A stretch of 64,000 nucleotides of DNA from Pseudomonas brassicacearum. GTDB taxonomy: Bacteria > Pseudomonadota > Gammaproteobacteria > Pseudomonadales > Pseudomonadaceae. Both the position numbers and the translations under genes were made by a program. Location of the stretch: contig NZ_CP045701.2 in NCBI RefSeq assembly GCF_009601685.2, positions 2,108,001 to 2,172,000 of the forward strand, given 5' to 3'. The notes beneath the pieces are model-generated. The model saw nothing but the letters and a program-made list of their open reading frames with translations. It had not been told where the DNA came from and did no database searches. This document shows, piece after piece, positions 8,751 through 18,777 of the stretch. How positions within the stretch are numbered: position 1 is the stretch's first letter; each line of letters starts with the position of its first letter.

Positions 8751-11444
8751 TTAGCGCTTTTCCAGCTTGTCCGGCAGCGGCGCGAACAACGCCTCAATAT
8801 CATCGCTCTGCAATTTCCAGTCTCCGGCCACGCGTCCGTCCAGCACCCCGGCCGCGAGGTCGGATTTTTCCTTTTGCAGCAGCTGGATTTTCTCTTCCAC
8901 CGTGCCTCGGGCAATCAGCTTGTAGACGAACACCGGCTTTTCCTGGCCGATGCGGTAGGCCCGGTCGGTCGCCTGGTTTTCGGTGGCCGGGTTCCACCAC
9001 GGGTCGTAGTGAATCACCGTGTCGGCCTCGGTCAGGTTCAGGCCTACACCACCGGCCTTCAGGCTGATCAGGAAGATCTGACGCTTGCCGCTCTGGAATT
9101 CCTTGACGGGCGTGCGACGGTCCCGGGTCTGGCCGGTCAGGAGGGCATAATCGACGCCGCGTTTCTTCAGTTCATCTTCAATCAGCGCCAACATGGACGT
9201 GAATTGGGAAAACAACAGCACCCGGCGACCTTCTTCAAACAGCTCTTCGAGCATTTCCATCAGGCTGTCGAGCTTGCCCGAGGTGCTGCCTCGGGCGGGC
9301 AGGGTGGCGTCGTTGATCAGGCGCAGGTCGCAACACACCTGGCGCAGCTTGAGCAGTGCTTCGAGAATAATGATCTGGCTGCGGGCCACGCCTTTGCGGG
9401 TGATCTCGTCGCGGACCTTCTTGTCCATCGCCAGGCGCATGGTTTCGTAGACGTCCCGCTGGGCGTCGCTGAGTTCGACCCAATGGATGATCTCGGTCTT
9501 GGGTGGCAACTCCGTCGCCACTTGCTCCTTGGTCCTGCGCAGCAGGAAAGGTTTTATCCGACCGTTGAGGTGCTGCAGTCGTACATCGCTGCCACGCTTT
9601 TCGATCGGTACACGGTAATCGCGATTGAAACTCTTGACGTCCCCGAGCCAGCCCGGCAACAGGAAGTGAAACAACGACCACAGTTCCCCCAGGTGATTTT
9701 CCAGGGGCGTGCCGGACAGGCACAGCCGCTGGCGGGCGTTGAGCTCGCGGGCGGCCTGGGCGGCTTTGCTGGTGGGGTTCTTGATGTACTGGGCTTCATC
9801 GAGAATCAGCACGTGCAATGGCTGCGCGGCCAGGCGCTCGACATCCTTGGGCAGCAGGGCATAGGTGGTGAGGACCAGGTCGTAATCGGCCAGTCGTTCG
9901 AAATGCTTTTTGCGCCCGGCGCCATACAGGGCCAGCACCTTGAGTTGCGGCGTGAAATGAGCCGCCTCGTCGAGCCAGTTGGGGATCAGGCTGGTGGGCA
10001 TCACCACCATGCACGGTCGGTCGAGGCGTCCGGCGTTTTTTTCGCTGAGAATATGCGCCAGGGTCTGTAGGGTTTTGCCCAGGCCCATGTCGTCCGCGAG
10101 AATGCCGCCGACTTCCAGCTGCCTGAGCGATTGCATCCAGCTCAAGCCTTCGAGTTGATACGGCCGCAGCGTCGCGTTCAGGCCTTCTGGCGCGGTGGCG
10201 GTGTAATCCTTGATGTCCCTCAGGCGTTGGGCCAGGCCGCGAATGTGTTCGCCACCTTCCCAGGTCAACGGCATGTCCTGCAGCGGGTTCAGGCGCAGGG
10301 CGTCCGCGCTGTTGAGGCGCAGTTTGGTGGTGCCGGGTTCTTGCAGGTAAAACTCGCCCAGGGTCGCCAGCACCGGTTTCAGCCGGCCATAGGGCAGGGC
10401 CACCTGCTGCGGGCCGAACTCCGAGTTCGGGCGGTTGGGCAGGTTGACCAGAATGAGTTCGTCGTCCCGACGCCTGGCCAGGCGTTCCGGGTTGAACAGT
10501 TCGATGTGCGAGCGCATCAGGTTCAGCAGGATCGGCAGCAGGCTCAGGCGCTCACCGTTGACGATGATTCCCAGTTCCAGGTCGAACCAGTCTCGCTCCG
10601 GCGTTTCCTCTACCGTGGCGTACCACTCGTCCACTGCCGTCAGGTCGAAGCCGAAGTCTTCGTCGATCTGCAGTTCCCAGCCTTGGGTGCGCAGTTTCGG
10701 CAGGTCGTTGAGGGTGAAGGTCAGCCAGGCACTGTCGTTGACCATCTCGTACAGTTCGCCGGCGCTTTCCGGCAGGGCCTTGCTTTGTCGGGTCGCGACC
10801 TTGAAGCCGAGGATCCGCAGCTGTTCGCGGTAGGACTGTTCCACATCCGTGTGGCGTTTTATCCGCAGCGTCTGGGTTTCCTGGCGAATCAGCACGTCGG
10901 TGTTGCGCTGGCCGCTGACGTATTCGTCCAGGTAACCGAAGGACAGCGCGGCGCGGTGTTGGATGTAGCGCTGCATCTTGCCGTTGCGCGGCTCGAAGGC
11001 GCTGAACTCGACACTGGCCAGCCATAGGCGCGGCACCGGTTGCACGTTGTCCACCAGCACTTGTGGTGGGGCCTTGGGGCTGCGGTTGTCCAGCACGGCC
11101 TGGAGTTTCTCCAGCAGGTGCGCGTCTTTTTCGGCGGCCGGGTAGGCCAGGGTTTCCTGGACTTGCAGCAACACGGCCGCGCAGTGCTTGCAGTTGATGC
11201 GCACCGGGCAGGAGCACGCGGCTTCGAGCAGGATCAGCGTGCCCTTGGCTGACTCCTTCAGGCGAATGGTCTGACGGTAGACGTTACCGCCAGAGCCTTC
11301 GCAACTGGCGGTGATGGTGCTGTCGCCGGCCTCGACGATCCTGACGCGGTTTTCCAGCGCATAACGGCGCCCGCGCTCCAGGCTCTGTTCCTTGAATCGA
11401 TTGACCCAGGAAGGTGCCAGGGGTTTGCTCAGGGGCGAGGGCAT
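8751..11444 (-). CDS. SNF2-family DEAD/DEAH helicase with SWIM zinc finger
   Basis: This is a protein of 897 residues. An N-terminal SWIM motif (CSCPVRINCKHC, near residue 75) precedes an SNF2 ATPase. The Walker A motif is DDMGLGKT and the DEAQ box is in LILDEAQYIKN. The second RecA lobe has LLFSQFTSML and the closing ATDRAYRIGQ motif. Such proteins are DNA-dependent ATPases thought to remodel DNA-protein or transcription complexes; the substrate is unknown. It is on the minus strand 11 bases before csiV ends, so it is probably cotranscribed downstream of csiV and mfd. The position between nagZ and csiV is not what I remember from P. aeruginosa. Confidence 0.92.
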   Translation of the reverse strand: MPSPLSKPLAPSWVNRFKEQSLERGRRYALENRVRIVEAGDSTITASCEGSGGNVYRQTIRLKESAKGTLILLEAACSCPVRINCKHCAAVLLQVQETLAYPAAEKDAHLLEKLQAVLDNRSPKAPPQVLVDNVQPVPRLWLASVEFSAFEPRNGKMQRYIQHRAALSFGYLDEYVSGQRNTDVLIRQETQTLRIKRHTDVEQSYREQLRILGFKVATRQSKALPESAGELYEMVNDSAWLTFTLNDLPKLRTQGWELQIDEDFGFDLTAVDEWYATVEETPERDWFDLELGIIVNGERLSLLPILLNLMRSHIELFNPERLARRRDDELILVNLPNRPNSEFGPQQVALPYGRLKPVLATLGEFYLQEPGTTKLRLNSADALRLNPLQDMPLTWEGGEHIRGLAQRLRDIKDYTATAPEGLNATLRPYQLEGLSWMQSLRQLEVGGILADDMGLGKTLQTLAHILSEKNAGRLDRPCMVVMPTSLIPNWLDEAAHFTPQLKVLALYGAGRKKHFERLADYDLVLTTYALLPKDVERLAAQPLHVLILDEAQYIKNPTSKAAQAARELNARQRLCLSGTPLENHLGELWSLFHFLLPGWLGDVKSFNRDYRVPIEKRGSDVRLQHLNGRIKPFLLRRTKEQVATELPPKTEIIHWVELSDAQRDVYETMRLAMDKKVRDEITRKGVARSQIIILEALLKLRQVCCDLRLINDATLPARGSTSGKLDSLMEMLEELFEEGRRVLLFSQFTSMLALIEDELKKRGVDYALLTGQTRDRRTPVKEFQSGKRQIFLISLKAGGVGLNLTEADTVIHYDPWWNPATENQATDRAYRIGQEKPVFVYKLIARGTVEEKIQLLQKEKSDLAAGVLDGRVAGDWKLQSDDIEALFAPLPDKLEKR

Positions 11445-11455
11445 AGGCGCGCCAA

Positions 11456-12022
11456 TCAGTCCGGAATGACTTCAGGTGCCTGCCGTGGCGCGGGCGCGGT
11501 CAACGAGGTGATCTTGATCAGCAGGCCAAGATGACCGTTGTCGAGGAAGTTCAGTTGGCCATTTTTGGTATGGCTCTGCTGCTTGAGGCGCTCACTGGAG
11601 GTGACCAGGCCATTGGCGTTGATCTGGTTGATCCAGAAATCGGCATCCACGTCGGTGAAACGGCCCAGCTTCAGTTCCAGGGTGCCTTCGATGGGGAACT
11701 GCCCGAACTGTTCGGCGCCGTCGCTGATGGCGATTTTGCGCCCCTGCTCGCCGAGGGTCTGCTGCCAGGCCTTGTGCATCAATACCGTGTATTGGCCGCT
11801 GGCGTTGAGTTTCTCGACGATGTTGCCCATGGCCGGTGTGCGCTGGCTGTCCGCGCCCAGGCGTTGCGCGCCGGCGTCCCAGTCTTCCGGTGCGGCGCGG
11901 CTGGCAATCGCCGGCTCGGCGTTCTGGCGCACCAGGATCATTTCAACCTGATACAGGTCGTCGGCAAATGCCAGGGGAGCGACCAGGGTCATCAACAAGG
12001 TCAGTGAGCGAAACAGGCGCAT
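11456..12022 (-). CDS. csiV: CsiV-family periplasmic protein
   Basis: This protein of 188 residues has a clear signal peptide (MRLFRSLTLLMTLVAPLAFA-DD). The following DLYQVEMILVRQ and the closing GHLGLLIKIT segments are those of the CsiV family, a peptidoglycan-linked protein needed for cell shape in Vibrio. The gene lies 10 bases downstream of mfd on the same strand, as in P. aeruginosa. The role in Pseudomonas is inferred from the family only. Confidence 0.82.
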   Translation of the reverse strand: MRLFRSLTLLMTLVAPLAFADDLYQVEMILVRQNAEPAIASRAAPEDWDAGAQRLGADSQRTPAMGNIVEKLNASGQYTVLMHKAWQQTLGEQGRKIAISDGAEQFGQFPIEGTLELKLGRFTDVDADFWINQINANGLVTSSERLKQQSHTKNGQLNFLDNGHLGLLIKITSLTAPAPRQAPEVIPD

Positions 12023-12032
12023 TTGGCGTCCT

Positions 12033-15000
12033 TCAAGCAGTGGTCGTAGTGAGGCGCTCGAACAGCGCCTCTACGGTATTGAAGCGCTCTTCCGCGCGTT
12101 CCATGGGCACCATGAATTTGAACATCGTGGCCCCTTCGAACTTGTAGCGTTTGGGCTGGCCCTGGATCAACTTGATCAGCACCAGTGGATCGACCGGGGT
12201 CTGGGCCTCGAACTCGATCCGGCCGCCGTTGGGGCCGCCGTCGACTTTCTTGATGCCCAGTTGTTCGGCCTTGAGCTTGAGCAGCGTCGTGCGCACCAGG
12301 TTCTTGGTCGGTTCCGGCAGCAGGCCGAAGCGGTCGATCATCTCCACTTGCAGGTCCTTGAGGCCTTCCTCGTCGCTGGCCGAGGCGATGCGTTTGTAGA
12401 GGATCAGCCGTGCGTGGACGTCCGGCAGGTAGTCTTCCGGGATCAGTGCCGGCACCCGCAGGTTGATTTCCGGCCCGCCGCCCAGGGGTTGATCGAGGTT
12501 CGGCTGTTCGCCCTTGCGGATCGACTTGACCGCGCGTTCGAGCATTTCCATGTACAGGGTGAAACCAACGGCCTGGATCTGGCCGCTCTGGCCGTCGCCG
12601 AGCAATTCGCCGGCCCCGCGGATTTCCAGGTCGTTGGTGGCCAGTACGAAGCCGGCGCCCAGATCCTGGGTATTGGCGATGGCTTCCAGGCGTTTTTCCG
12701 CATCCGGGGTGATCTGCTGGCGCGGTGGCGTCAACAGGTAGGCGTAGGCCTGGTGGTGGCTACGACCAACCCGGCCGCGCAACTGGTGCAACTGGGCCAG
12801 GCCGAACTTGTCGGCGCGTTCGATGATGATGGTGTTGGCGCTCGGCACGTCGATGCCGGTCTCGATGATGGTCGAGGCGATCAGCACGTTGAAGCGCTTG
12901 TGGTAGAAGTCGCTCATCACCTGTTCGAGTTCGCGTTCGCGCATCTGCCCGTGGCCGATGCCGATACGCGCTTCCGGCACCAGCTCGGCCAGGTCGGCGG
13001 CGCATTTCTCGATGGTCTTCACGTCATTGTGCAGGTAATAGACCTGGCCGCCACGCAGCAGCTCGCGCAGCAAGGCTTCCTTGATCGTACTTTTGTTCTG
13101 TTCCATGACGAAGGTGCGCACCGACAGGCGACGGGCCGGCGGCGTGGCGATGATCGACAGGTCGCGCATGCCCGACACCGCCATGTTCAGCGTGCGCGGA
13201 ATCGGCGTGGCGGTCAGGGTCAGTATGTCGACTTCGCTGCGCAGGGCCTTGAGCTGTTCTTTCTGGCGCACGCCAAAGCGGTGCTCTTCGTCGATGATCA
13301 CCAGCCCCAGGCTCTTGAACTTCACGTCGTCCTGCAGCAGCTTGTGCGTGCCGATGACGATGTCGATCTTGCCCTCGGCCAGGTCGGCCACGGCGGCGTT
13401 CACTTCCTTGGTGGATTTGAAACGGCTCATCACTTCCACGGTCACCGGCCAGTCGGCAAAGCGGTCGCGGAAACTGTTGTAGTGCTGCTGGGCGAGCAGG
13501 GTGGTCGGCACGAGGATCGCCACCTGCTTGCCGCCGTGCACGGCAATGAACGCGGCGCGCATCGCCACTTCGGTCTTGCCGAAGCCCACGTCGCCACACA
13601 CCAGCCGGTCCATCGGCTTGGGTGCGAGCATGTCGGCGCGCACGGCTTCGATGGTGGTCTGCTGGTCGACGGTTTCTTCGAACGGGAAACCGGCGCTGAA
13701 GGTTTCGTAGTCGGCTTTCGGATCGGCGAAGGCATAGCCCTCGCGGGCCGCACGACGGGCGTAGATGTCCAGCAGCTCGGCGGCCACGTCGCGCACCTGT
13801 TCGGCCGCCTTGCGCTTGGCTTTCTGCCAGGTTTCCGAACCCAGGCGATGCAGCGGGGCCAGGGCGTCGTCGCTGCCGGTGTAGCGGGCGATCAGGTGCA
13901 GGTTCGCCACCGGTACATAGAGCTTGGCACCCTCGGCGTATTCGAGGGTCAGGAACTCGGCGGCCTGGTTGTCGATTTCCAGTGTCGCCAGGCCCAGGTA
14001 GCGGCCCACGCCGTGGTCGATGTGCACCACGGGCGCGCCTTCGCGCAGTTCGGTGAGGTTCTTGATGACCGCGTCGTTGGCGGCGTCGGCGCGTTTCTCG
14101 CGACGACGGCGCTGCATGACGCGCTGGCCGAACAAAGGACTTTCGGCCACCAGTGCCAGGGCCGGGTCATCCAGGACCAGCCCGTCGTTCAGTGGCGCGA
14201 TGGTAATCGCCAGGCGATCCTTGCCGGCGACGAAGTCCGGCCAGCTGTCCACCGTCTTCGGTCGCAGCTTCAGGCGCTCAAGCAGCTCCAACAGCACTTC
14301 GCGACGACCTGCGGATTCAGCGGTGAACAGCACGCGGCCGGGGAATGCATCGAGAAAGCCTGCCAGCGCCGCCAGGGGCTGCGTGGCCTTGGCTTCGATG
14401 GCCAGGTCCGGCAACGCCTTGGCCGGGAAACGTTCACGGCCGACGCCGGTTTCCACGTCTTGCTGGCTGGCCACCACTCGTGGCCAGCCCTTGAGGCGGG
14501 CAAAGCAGTCTTCCACCGGCAGGAACAGTTCGGCCGGAGGTAATAAAGGACGGGAAGGATCGACGCGACGCTCTTCGTAGCGGTTGCGCACGTCGTTCCA
14601 GAAGTTTTCCGCCGCCTGCTCAATGCCCGGCAGGGAAAACACCTGGGTGTCCTGGGGCAGGTAGTCGAACAGGGTGGAGGTTTCTTCGAAAAACAGCGGC
14701 AGGTAGTACTCGATGCCGGCGGGGGTGATCCCGCTGCTCAGGTCCTGGAAGATCGGGCAGCGCCGGAAATCCACATCGAAGCGCTCGCGAAAGCGGGCCT
14801 TGAAGCGGGTCACGGCGTCTTTCTGCAGCGGGAACTCCTTGGCCGGCAACAGGCGGATCGACTGCACTTTGTCGATGGAGCGCTGGTTTTCCGGGTCGAA
14901 GGTGCGCAGGGTTTCGATTTCGTCATCGAACAGGTCGATGCGATACGGCAGTTTGCTGCCCATCGGGAACAGGTCGATCAATGCGCCGCGTACCGCGAAC

Positions 15001-15482
15001 TCGCCGTGTTCGTAAACGGTGTCGACACAGCGATAGCCGCTGGCCTCAAGGCGGGTGCGCATTTGCTCGACATCGAGCTTCTGGCCGATGTCCAGCACCA
15101 GGCTGCTGCCAAGCAGGAATTGGGTCGGTGCCAGGCGATGTAGGGCCGTGGTGATCGGCACTACCAAAACGCCATGACTGAGCTCCGGTAGCCGATAAAG
15201 GCTGGCGATTCGCTGGGAAATGATGTCCTGGTGCGGCGAAAACAGATCGTAGGGCAGGGTTTCCCAGTCCGGAAAATGCAAGACCGGCAAATCCGGAGCG
15301 AAGAAACTCAGCTCCTGTTCCAGCCGCTCGGCGCTTTGGCTGTCGGCGGTCAGCAGCAGGGTGAAGCGCTTTGCAGCGCTGGCAGCCTCGGCGATGGCCA
15401 GGCTCAGGGCGGCACCGGGCAGGTTGCCCCAGTGCTGTTTACCTGCCGCGGCAGGGAGAAGCGGAAGACGCAGAACGGGCAC
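12033..15482 (-). CDS. mfd: transcription-repair coupling factor Mfd
   Basis: Mfd removes stalled RNA polymerase at lesions and recruits UvrA. The protein has 1149 residues from a GTG at 15482 (MPVLRLPLLPAAAGKQHWG); the open frame runs much further upstream but that part is antisense to gap. In order it has the UvrB-like N-terminal module, the RNA polymerase-interacting domain, the RecG-like ATPase (CGDVGFGKTEVAM Walker A, IIDEEHRFG DEEH box) and the TRCF C-terminal domain. It is divergent from gap and leads a mfd-csiV-helicase run. Confidence 0.96.
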   Translation of the reverse strand: MPVLRLPLLPAAAGKQHWGNLPGAALSLAIAEAASAAKRFTLLLTADSQSAERLEQELSFFAPDLPVLHFPDWETLPYDLFSPHQDIISQRIASLYRLPELSHGVLVVPITTALHRLAPTQFLLGSSLVLDIGQKLDVEQMRTRLEASGYRCVDTVYEHGEFAVRGALIDLFPMGSKLPYRIDLFDDEIETLRTFDPENQRSIDKVQSIRLLPAKEFPLQKDAVTRFKARFRERFDVDFRRCPIFQDLSSGITPAGIEYYLPLFFEETSTLFDYLPQDTQVFSLPGIEQAAENFWNDVRNRYEERRVDPSRPLLPPAELFLPVEDCFARLKGWPRVVASQQDVETGVGRERFPAKALPDLAIEAKATQPLAALAGFLDAFPGRVLFTAESAGRREVLLELLERLKLRPKTVDSWPDFVAGKDRLAITIAPLNDGLVLDDPALALVAESPLFGQRVMQRRRREKRADAANDAVIKNLTELREGAPVVHIDHGVGRYLGLATLEIDNQAAEFLTLEYAEGAKLYVPVANLHLIARYTGSDDALAPLHRLGSETWQKAKRKAAEQVRDVAAELLDIYARRAAREGYAFADPKADYETFSAGFPFEETVDQQTTIEAVRADMLAPKPMDRLVCGDVGFGKTEVAMRAAFIAVHGGKQVAILVPTTLLAQQHYNSFRDRFADWPVTVEVMSRFKSTKEVNAAVADLAEGKIDIVIGTHKLLQDDVKFKSLGLVIIDEEHRFGVRQKEQLKALRSEVDILTLTATPIPRTLNMAVSGMRDLSIIATPPARRLSVRTFVMEQNKSTIKEALLRELLRGGQVYYLHNDVKTIEKCAADLAELVPEARIGIGHGQMRERELEQVMSDFYHKRFNVLIASTIIETGIDVPSANTIIIERADKFGLAQLHQLRGRVGRSHHQAYAYLLTPPRQQITPDAEKRLEAIANTQDLGAGFVLATNDLEIRGAGELLGDGQSGQIQAVGFTLYMEMLERAVKSIRKGEQPNLDQPLGGGPEINLRVPALIPEDYLPDVHARLILYKRIASASDEEGLKDLQVEMIDRFGLLPEPTKNLVRTTLLKLKAEQLGIKKVDGGPNGGRIEFEAQTPVDPLVLIKLIQGQPKRYKFEGATMFKFMVPMERAEERFNTVEALFERLTTTTA

Positions 15483-15665
15483 GGAAGGTTGAGCTCCAGC
15501 GTTGCGACAAAGTCGACAATTGTAGCGGGGGAAGGGGGCTGCTGTCAGTTGCAGACTACCCAGGCCGACAGGAAAACCACGGTGCGACAGGCGCGCATTG
15601 CTCCGCCGAGGACTCGGCGGCATAATGTAGCCCCTTTTTTCAGCCCCTACATGTGGAAGGTTACC

Positions 15666-17114
15666 GTGACTCAGAAGCCCGACCAGTGTCTTGGTGAATG
15701 GATTGATCGTGAAGCTCTCGCAGAAGCGATGATCCCTCTCATCGGTCAGCTCTACCGCAATAACAACGTGGTGAGCTCGATCTATGGCCGCAGCCTGATC
15801 AACCAGTCTGTCATCGCGATCCTCAAAGCCCACCGCTTTGCTCGCCACCGTTCTTCCGACGACAGCGAACTCTCCGTCCACGAAACATTCCCCCTGCTCA
15901 AAGCCATGAGCGAGCTCAAGCTCGGCGCGGCTTCGGTGGACCTGGGCAAACTGGCATTCAAATTCCGCAACGAAGGCAATGGCCGTAGCGCCGAGCAGTT
16001 CGTCCGTGAAGAGATGGCTGATGTGGTTGGCCAACAGAACGCTTCGCCTCGCAAAGGCACTGACGTGGTCCTGTACGGCTTCGGTCGTATCGGCCGTCTG
16101 CTGGCGCGCATCCTGATCGAAAAAACCGGTGGCGGCGATGGCCTGCGCCTGCGTGCCATCGTGGTGCGCAAGGGCGCCGAGAACGATCTGACCAAGCGCG
16201 CCAGCCTGCTGCGTCGTGATTCGGTCCATGGTTCGTTCAATGGCACCATCATCATCGATGAAGAAAACAACACCATTCTCGCCAACGGCAACCTGATCCA
16301 GGTGATCTACGCGAAGAACCCGACCGAGGTGGACTACACCCAGTACGGCATCAAGGACGCGCTGCTGGTGGACAACACCGGCGTATGGCGTGATGCCGAG
16401 GGCCTGGGCCAGCACCTGGCCTGCCCGGGCATCGACCGCGTCGTGCTGACTGCGCCTGGCAAGGGCAAGCTGAAGAACATCGTTCACGGCATCAACCACG
16501 GCGAAATCACCGCTGACGACAAGATCATCTCCGCCGCTTCTTGCACCACCAACGCCATCGTGCCGGTGCTCAAGGCCGTGAACGACAAGTTCGGCATCAT
16601 CAACGGTCACGTCGAAACCGTTCACTCGTACACCAACGACCAGAACCTGATCGACAACTTCCACAAGGGCGACCGCCGTGGCCGTAGCGCCGCGCTGAAC
16701 ATGGTCATCACCGAGACCGGTGCTGCCACCGCCGCTGCCAAGGCCCTGCCTGAGCTGGCTGGCAAGCTGACCGGCAACGCGATCCGTGTGCCGACGCCAA
16801 ACGTGTCGATGGCCATCCTCAACCTGAACCTTGAGAAAGCCGCCACTCGCGAAGAGATGAACGAGTACCTGCGCTACATGGCGCTGCATTCCGACCTGCA
16901 CAAGCAGATCGACTTCGTTAATTCGCAGGAAGTGGTGTCCACCGACTTCGTGGGCTCGCGCCACGCCGGTGTAGTGGATGCTGAAGCAACCATCTGCCAA
17001 GACAACCGCGTTGTTCTGTACGTCTGGTACGACAACGAGTTCGGTTACAGCTGCCAGGTGGTTCGCGTGATGGAAGACATGGCCGGTGTAAACCCGCCTG
17101 CATTCCCGCGCTAA
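15666..17114 (+). CDS. gap: glyceraldehyde-3-phosphate dehydrogenase (long form)
   Basis: This is a 482-residue form with an N-terminal extension of about 130 residues before the NAD-binding fold (VVLYGFGRIGRLLAR). The catalytic cysteine is in ISAASCTTNAIVP. The GTG at 15666 (MTQKPDQCLGEW) is chosen because GGAAGG lies five bases upstream; an in-frame ATG at 15651 would add five residues but has no ribosome site. The long form is the one next to mfd in other Pseudomonas. A strong terminator follows. Confidence 0.93.
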   Translation: MTQKPDQCLGEWIDREALAEAMIPLIGQLYRNNNVVSSIYGRSLINQSVIAILKAHRFARHRSSDDSELSVHETFPLLKAMSELKLGAASVDLGKLAFKFRNEGNGRSAEQFVREEMADVVGQQNASPRKGTDVVLYGFGRIGRLLARILIEKTGGGDGLRLRAIVVRKGAENDLTKRASLLRRDSVHGSFNGTIIIDEENNTILANGNLIQVIYAKNPTEVDYTQYGIKDALLVDNTGVWRDAEGLGQHLACPGIDRVVLTAPGKGKLKNIVHGINHGEITADDKIISAASCTTNAIVPVLKAVNDKFGIINGHVETVHSYTNDQNLIDNFHKGDRRGRSAALNMVITETGAATAAAKALPELAGKLTGNAIRVPTPNVSMAILNLNLEKAATREEMNEYLRYMALHSDLHKQIDFVNSQEVVSTDFVGSRHAGVVDAEATICQDNRVVLYVWYDNEFGYSCQVVRVMEDMAGVNPPAFPR

Positions 17115-17130
17115 GCCTTAGCTGCTTATG

Positions 17131-17159
17131 AAAACGCCCCGACTTGTCGGGGCGTTTTT
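17131..17159 (+). terminator. intrinsic terminator after gap
   Basis: AAAACGCCCCGAC and GTCGGGGCGTTTT form a hairpin followed by T residues. Confidence 0.9.
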
Positions 17160-17219
17160 GTATCTGGAGTTTGTGCTGCCTGGGCTTGCTCCGGGCGGCG
17201 ATCCGACGAAGGCAATCTA

Positions 17220-18518
17220 TCAGGCGCCGCTCACCATCGAAGCTTGCGCGGTCCGCAGTTCATGACGATTACCCTTGAACAACACCAAGGTAGCAATCAA
17301 CCCCAATATGGCCGCGCCACTGAGCCAGATCCCCGGCGCGGCCTTGTTATCCAATACATGAATCAGATAGGTACAAGCCGCCGGGGTAAACCCGCCGAAC
17401 GTCGCTGTCGCCAGGCTGTAGGCCAGGGAGAAACCGGTGGTGCGCACCTCGATCGGCATGATTTCCGTCAAGGCCACGACCATTGCACCGTTGTACGATC
17501 CATACAGGAACGACAACCACAGCTCGACGATCAGCAAATGGCTGAAGCTGGGATTCGCCACCAACCAGGACAGCGCTGGATAGGCGGTGAGGATCGCCAG
17601 GACAGTCGCACCGAGCAGCAGGGGTTTGCGTCCGATCTTGTCGGAAAACGCCCCCATCACGGGCAGCCAGAAGAAATTCGACAAACCGATGCACACCGTG
17701 ACCAGCAGCGCATCGAGGTCTGAGAGGTTCAGCTCGGCCTTGCCGAAGGTTGGTGTGTAAGCGGTGATCAGGTAGAACGACACGGTGGTCATCACCACCA
17801 GCGCCATACCGGCCAAGACAATGCCGAAGTTCTGACCGATGGAGCGGACAATGTCCGACAGGCTGGGACGATGTTTCCTTGCTTGGAACTCGGGTGTTTC
17901 CTCCAATGAGCGACGGATCACGAATATCGCCGGCACAATCATGCACCCCACCAGGAACGGTACGCGCCAGCCCCAGTCGCCCATTTCCTGGGGGCTCAGC
18001 CAGTGATTGAGGCCCACCCCCAGCAGGCCGGCAAACACCACGGCAGCCTGTTGGCTGGCGGATTGCCAACTGACAAAGAAACCCTTGCGCCCCGGTGTGG
18101 AGATTTCCGCCAGGTAAACCGACACGCCGCCCAGTTCCACGCCCGCGGAGAAGCCTTGCAGCAAACGACCGAGCAGCACCAGCAAGGGAGCCGCCACGCC
18201 CAGGACGGCGTAGCCCGGCACGCAGGCGATCAGTATCGTGCCCATGGCCATCATCGCCAGCGTGATGATCAAGCCTTGGCGACGACCGTGGCGGTCGATG
18301 TAGGCACCGAGAAAAATCGCCCCGAGGGGACGCATCAGGAACCCGGCACCAAACGTGGCCAGGGACAGCATCAGCGAGGCGAAAGCGCTGTCGGCAGGAA
18401 AGAACGTCTTGGCGATGGCCGTGGCGTAGAAGCCATAGACCATGAAGTCGAACATCTCCAGGAAGTTGCCGCTGACAACGCGAAAAATCGCCTTGCCGTT
18501 GCTCGTTTGGGAAGACAT
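17220..18518 (-). CDS. MFS transporter of the metabolite:H+ symporter type, citrate-carrier-like
   Basis: This is a 432-residue, 12-helix membrane protein. The [16 protein letters not shown] start, the loop motif [13 protein letters not shown] and the [15 protein letters not shown] segment are those of the MHS group that contains CitA and the tricarballylate carrier TcuC. The likely substrate is a tri- or dicarboxylate, inferred from family only. It sits alone on the minus strand between gap and apbE, where I recall the nqr operon in P. aeruginosa. Its own promoter probably lies in the REP-bearing gap upstream. Confidence 0.82.
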   Translation of the reverse strand: MSSQTSNGKAIFRVVSGNFLEMFDFMVYGFYATAIAKTFFPADSAFASLMLSLATFGAGFLMRPLGAIFLGAYIDRHGRRQGLIITLAMMAMGTILIACVPGYAVLGVAAPLLVLLGRLLQGFSAGVELGGVSVYLAEISTPGRKGFFVSWQSASQQAAVVFAGLLGVGLNHWLSPQEMGDWGWRVPFLVGCMIVPAIFVIRRSLEETPEFQARKHRPSLSDIVRSIGQNFGIVLAGMALVVMTTVSFYLITAYTPTFGKAELNLSDLDALLVTVCIGLSNFFWLPVMGAFSDKIGRKPLLLGATVLAILTAYPALSWLVANPSFSHLLIVELWLSFLYGSYNGAMVVALTEIMPIEVRTTGFSLAYSLATATFGGFTPAACTYLIHVLDNKAAPGIWLSGAAILGLIATLVLFKGNRHELRTAQASMVSGA

Positions 18519-18602
18519 GGGTAGCTACTCGTTCTGGTAAATCTTGTATGAAGGTGCTGCACCCCTGTGGGAGGCTTGCAGGAACCTTGGAACCTTGGAA
18601 CC

Positions 18603-18719
18603 TGTGGGAGCAAAGCTTGCTCGCGATGAACGATGACTCGGTCTTGCAGTTGAACCGTATCGCCTGGATCGCGAGCAAGCTTTGCTCCCACAGGGCTCCA
18701 TTGGCTGGCTCCCACAGGG
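18603..18719. repeat. REP cluster between the divergent MFS and apbE genes
   Basis: TGTGGGAGCAAAGCTTGCTCGCGAT near 18603 faces its inverse ATCGCGAGCAAGC...GCTCCCACA ending at 18692, and a further GGCTCCCACAGG half follows at about 18708-18719. Confidence 0.85.
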
Positions 18720-18777
18720 TTTTTTGCGTGCGCTGGCGTTCATAATGGCGGGCGCGGTTTTGAGGGGGGATGAAGAT

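Noticed and set aside
15483..17000. Long upstream extension of the mfd frame through the gap gene
   Set aside because: The extra residues are antisense to gap and show no homology; the family start is at 15482.
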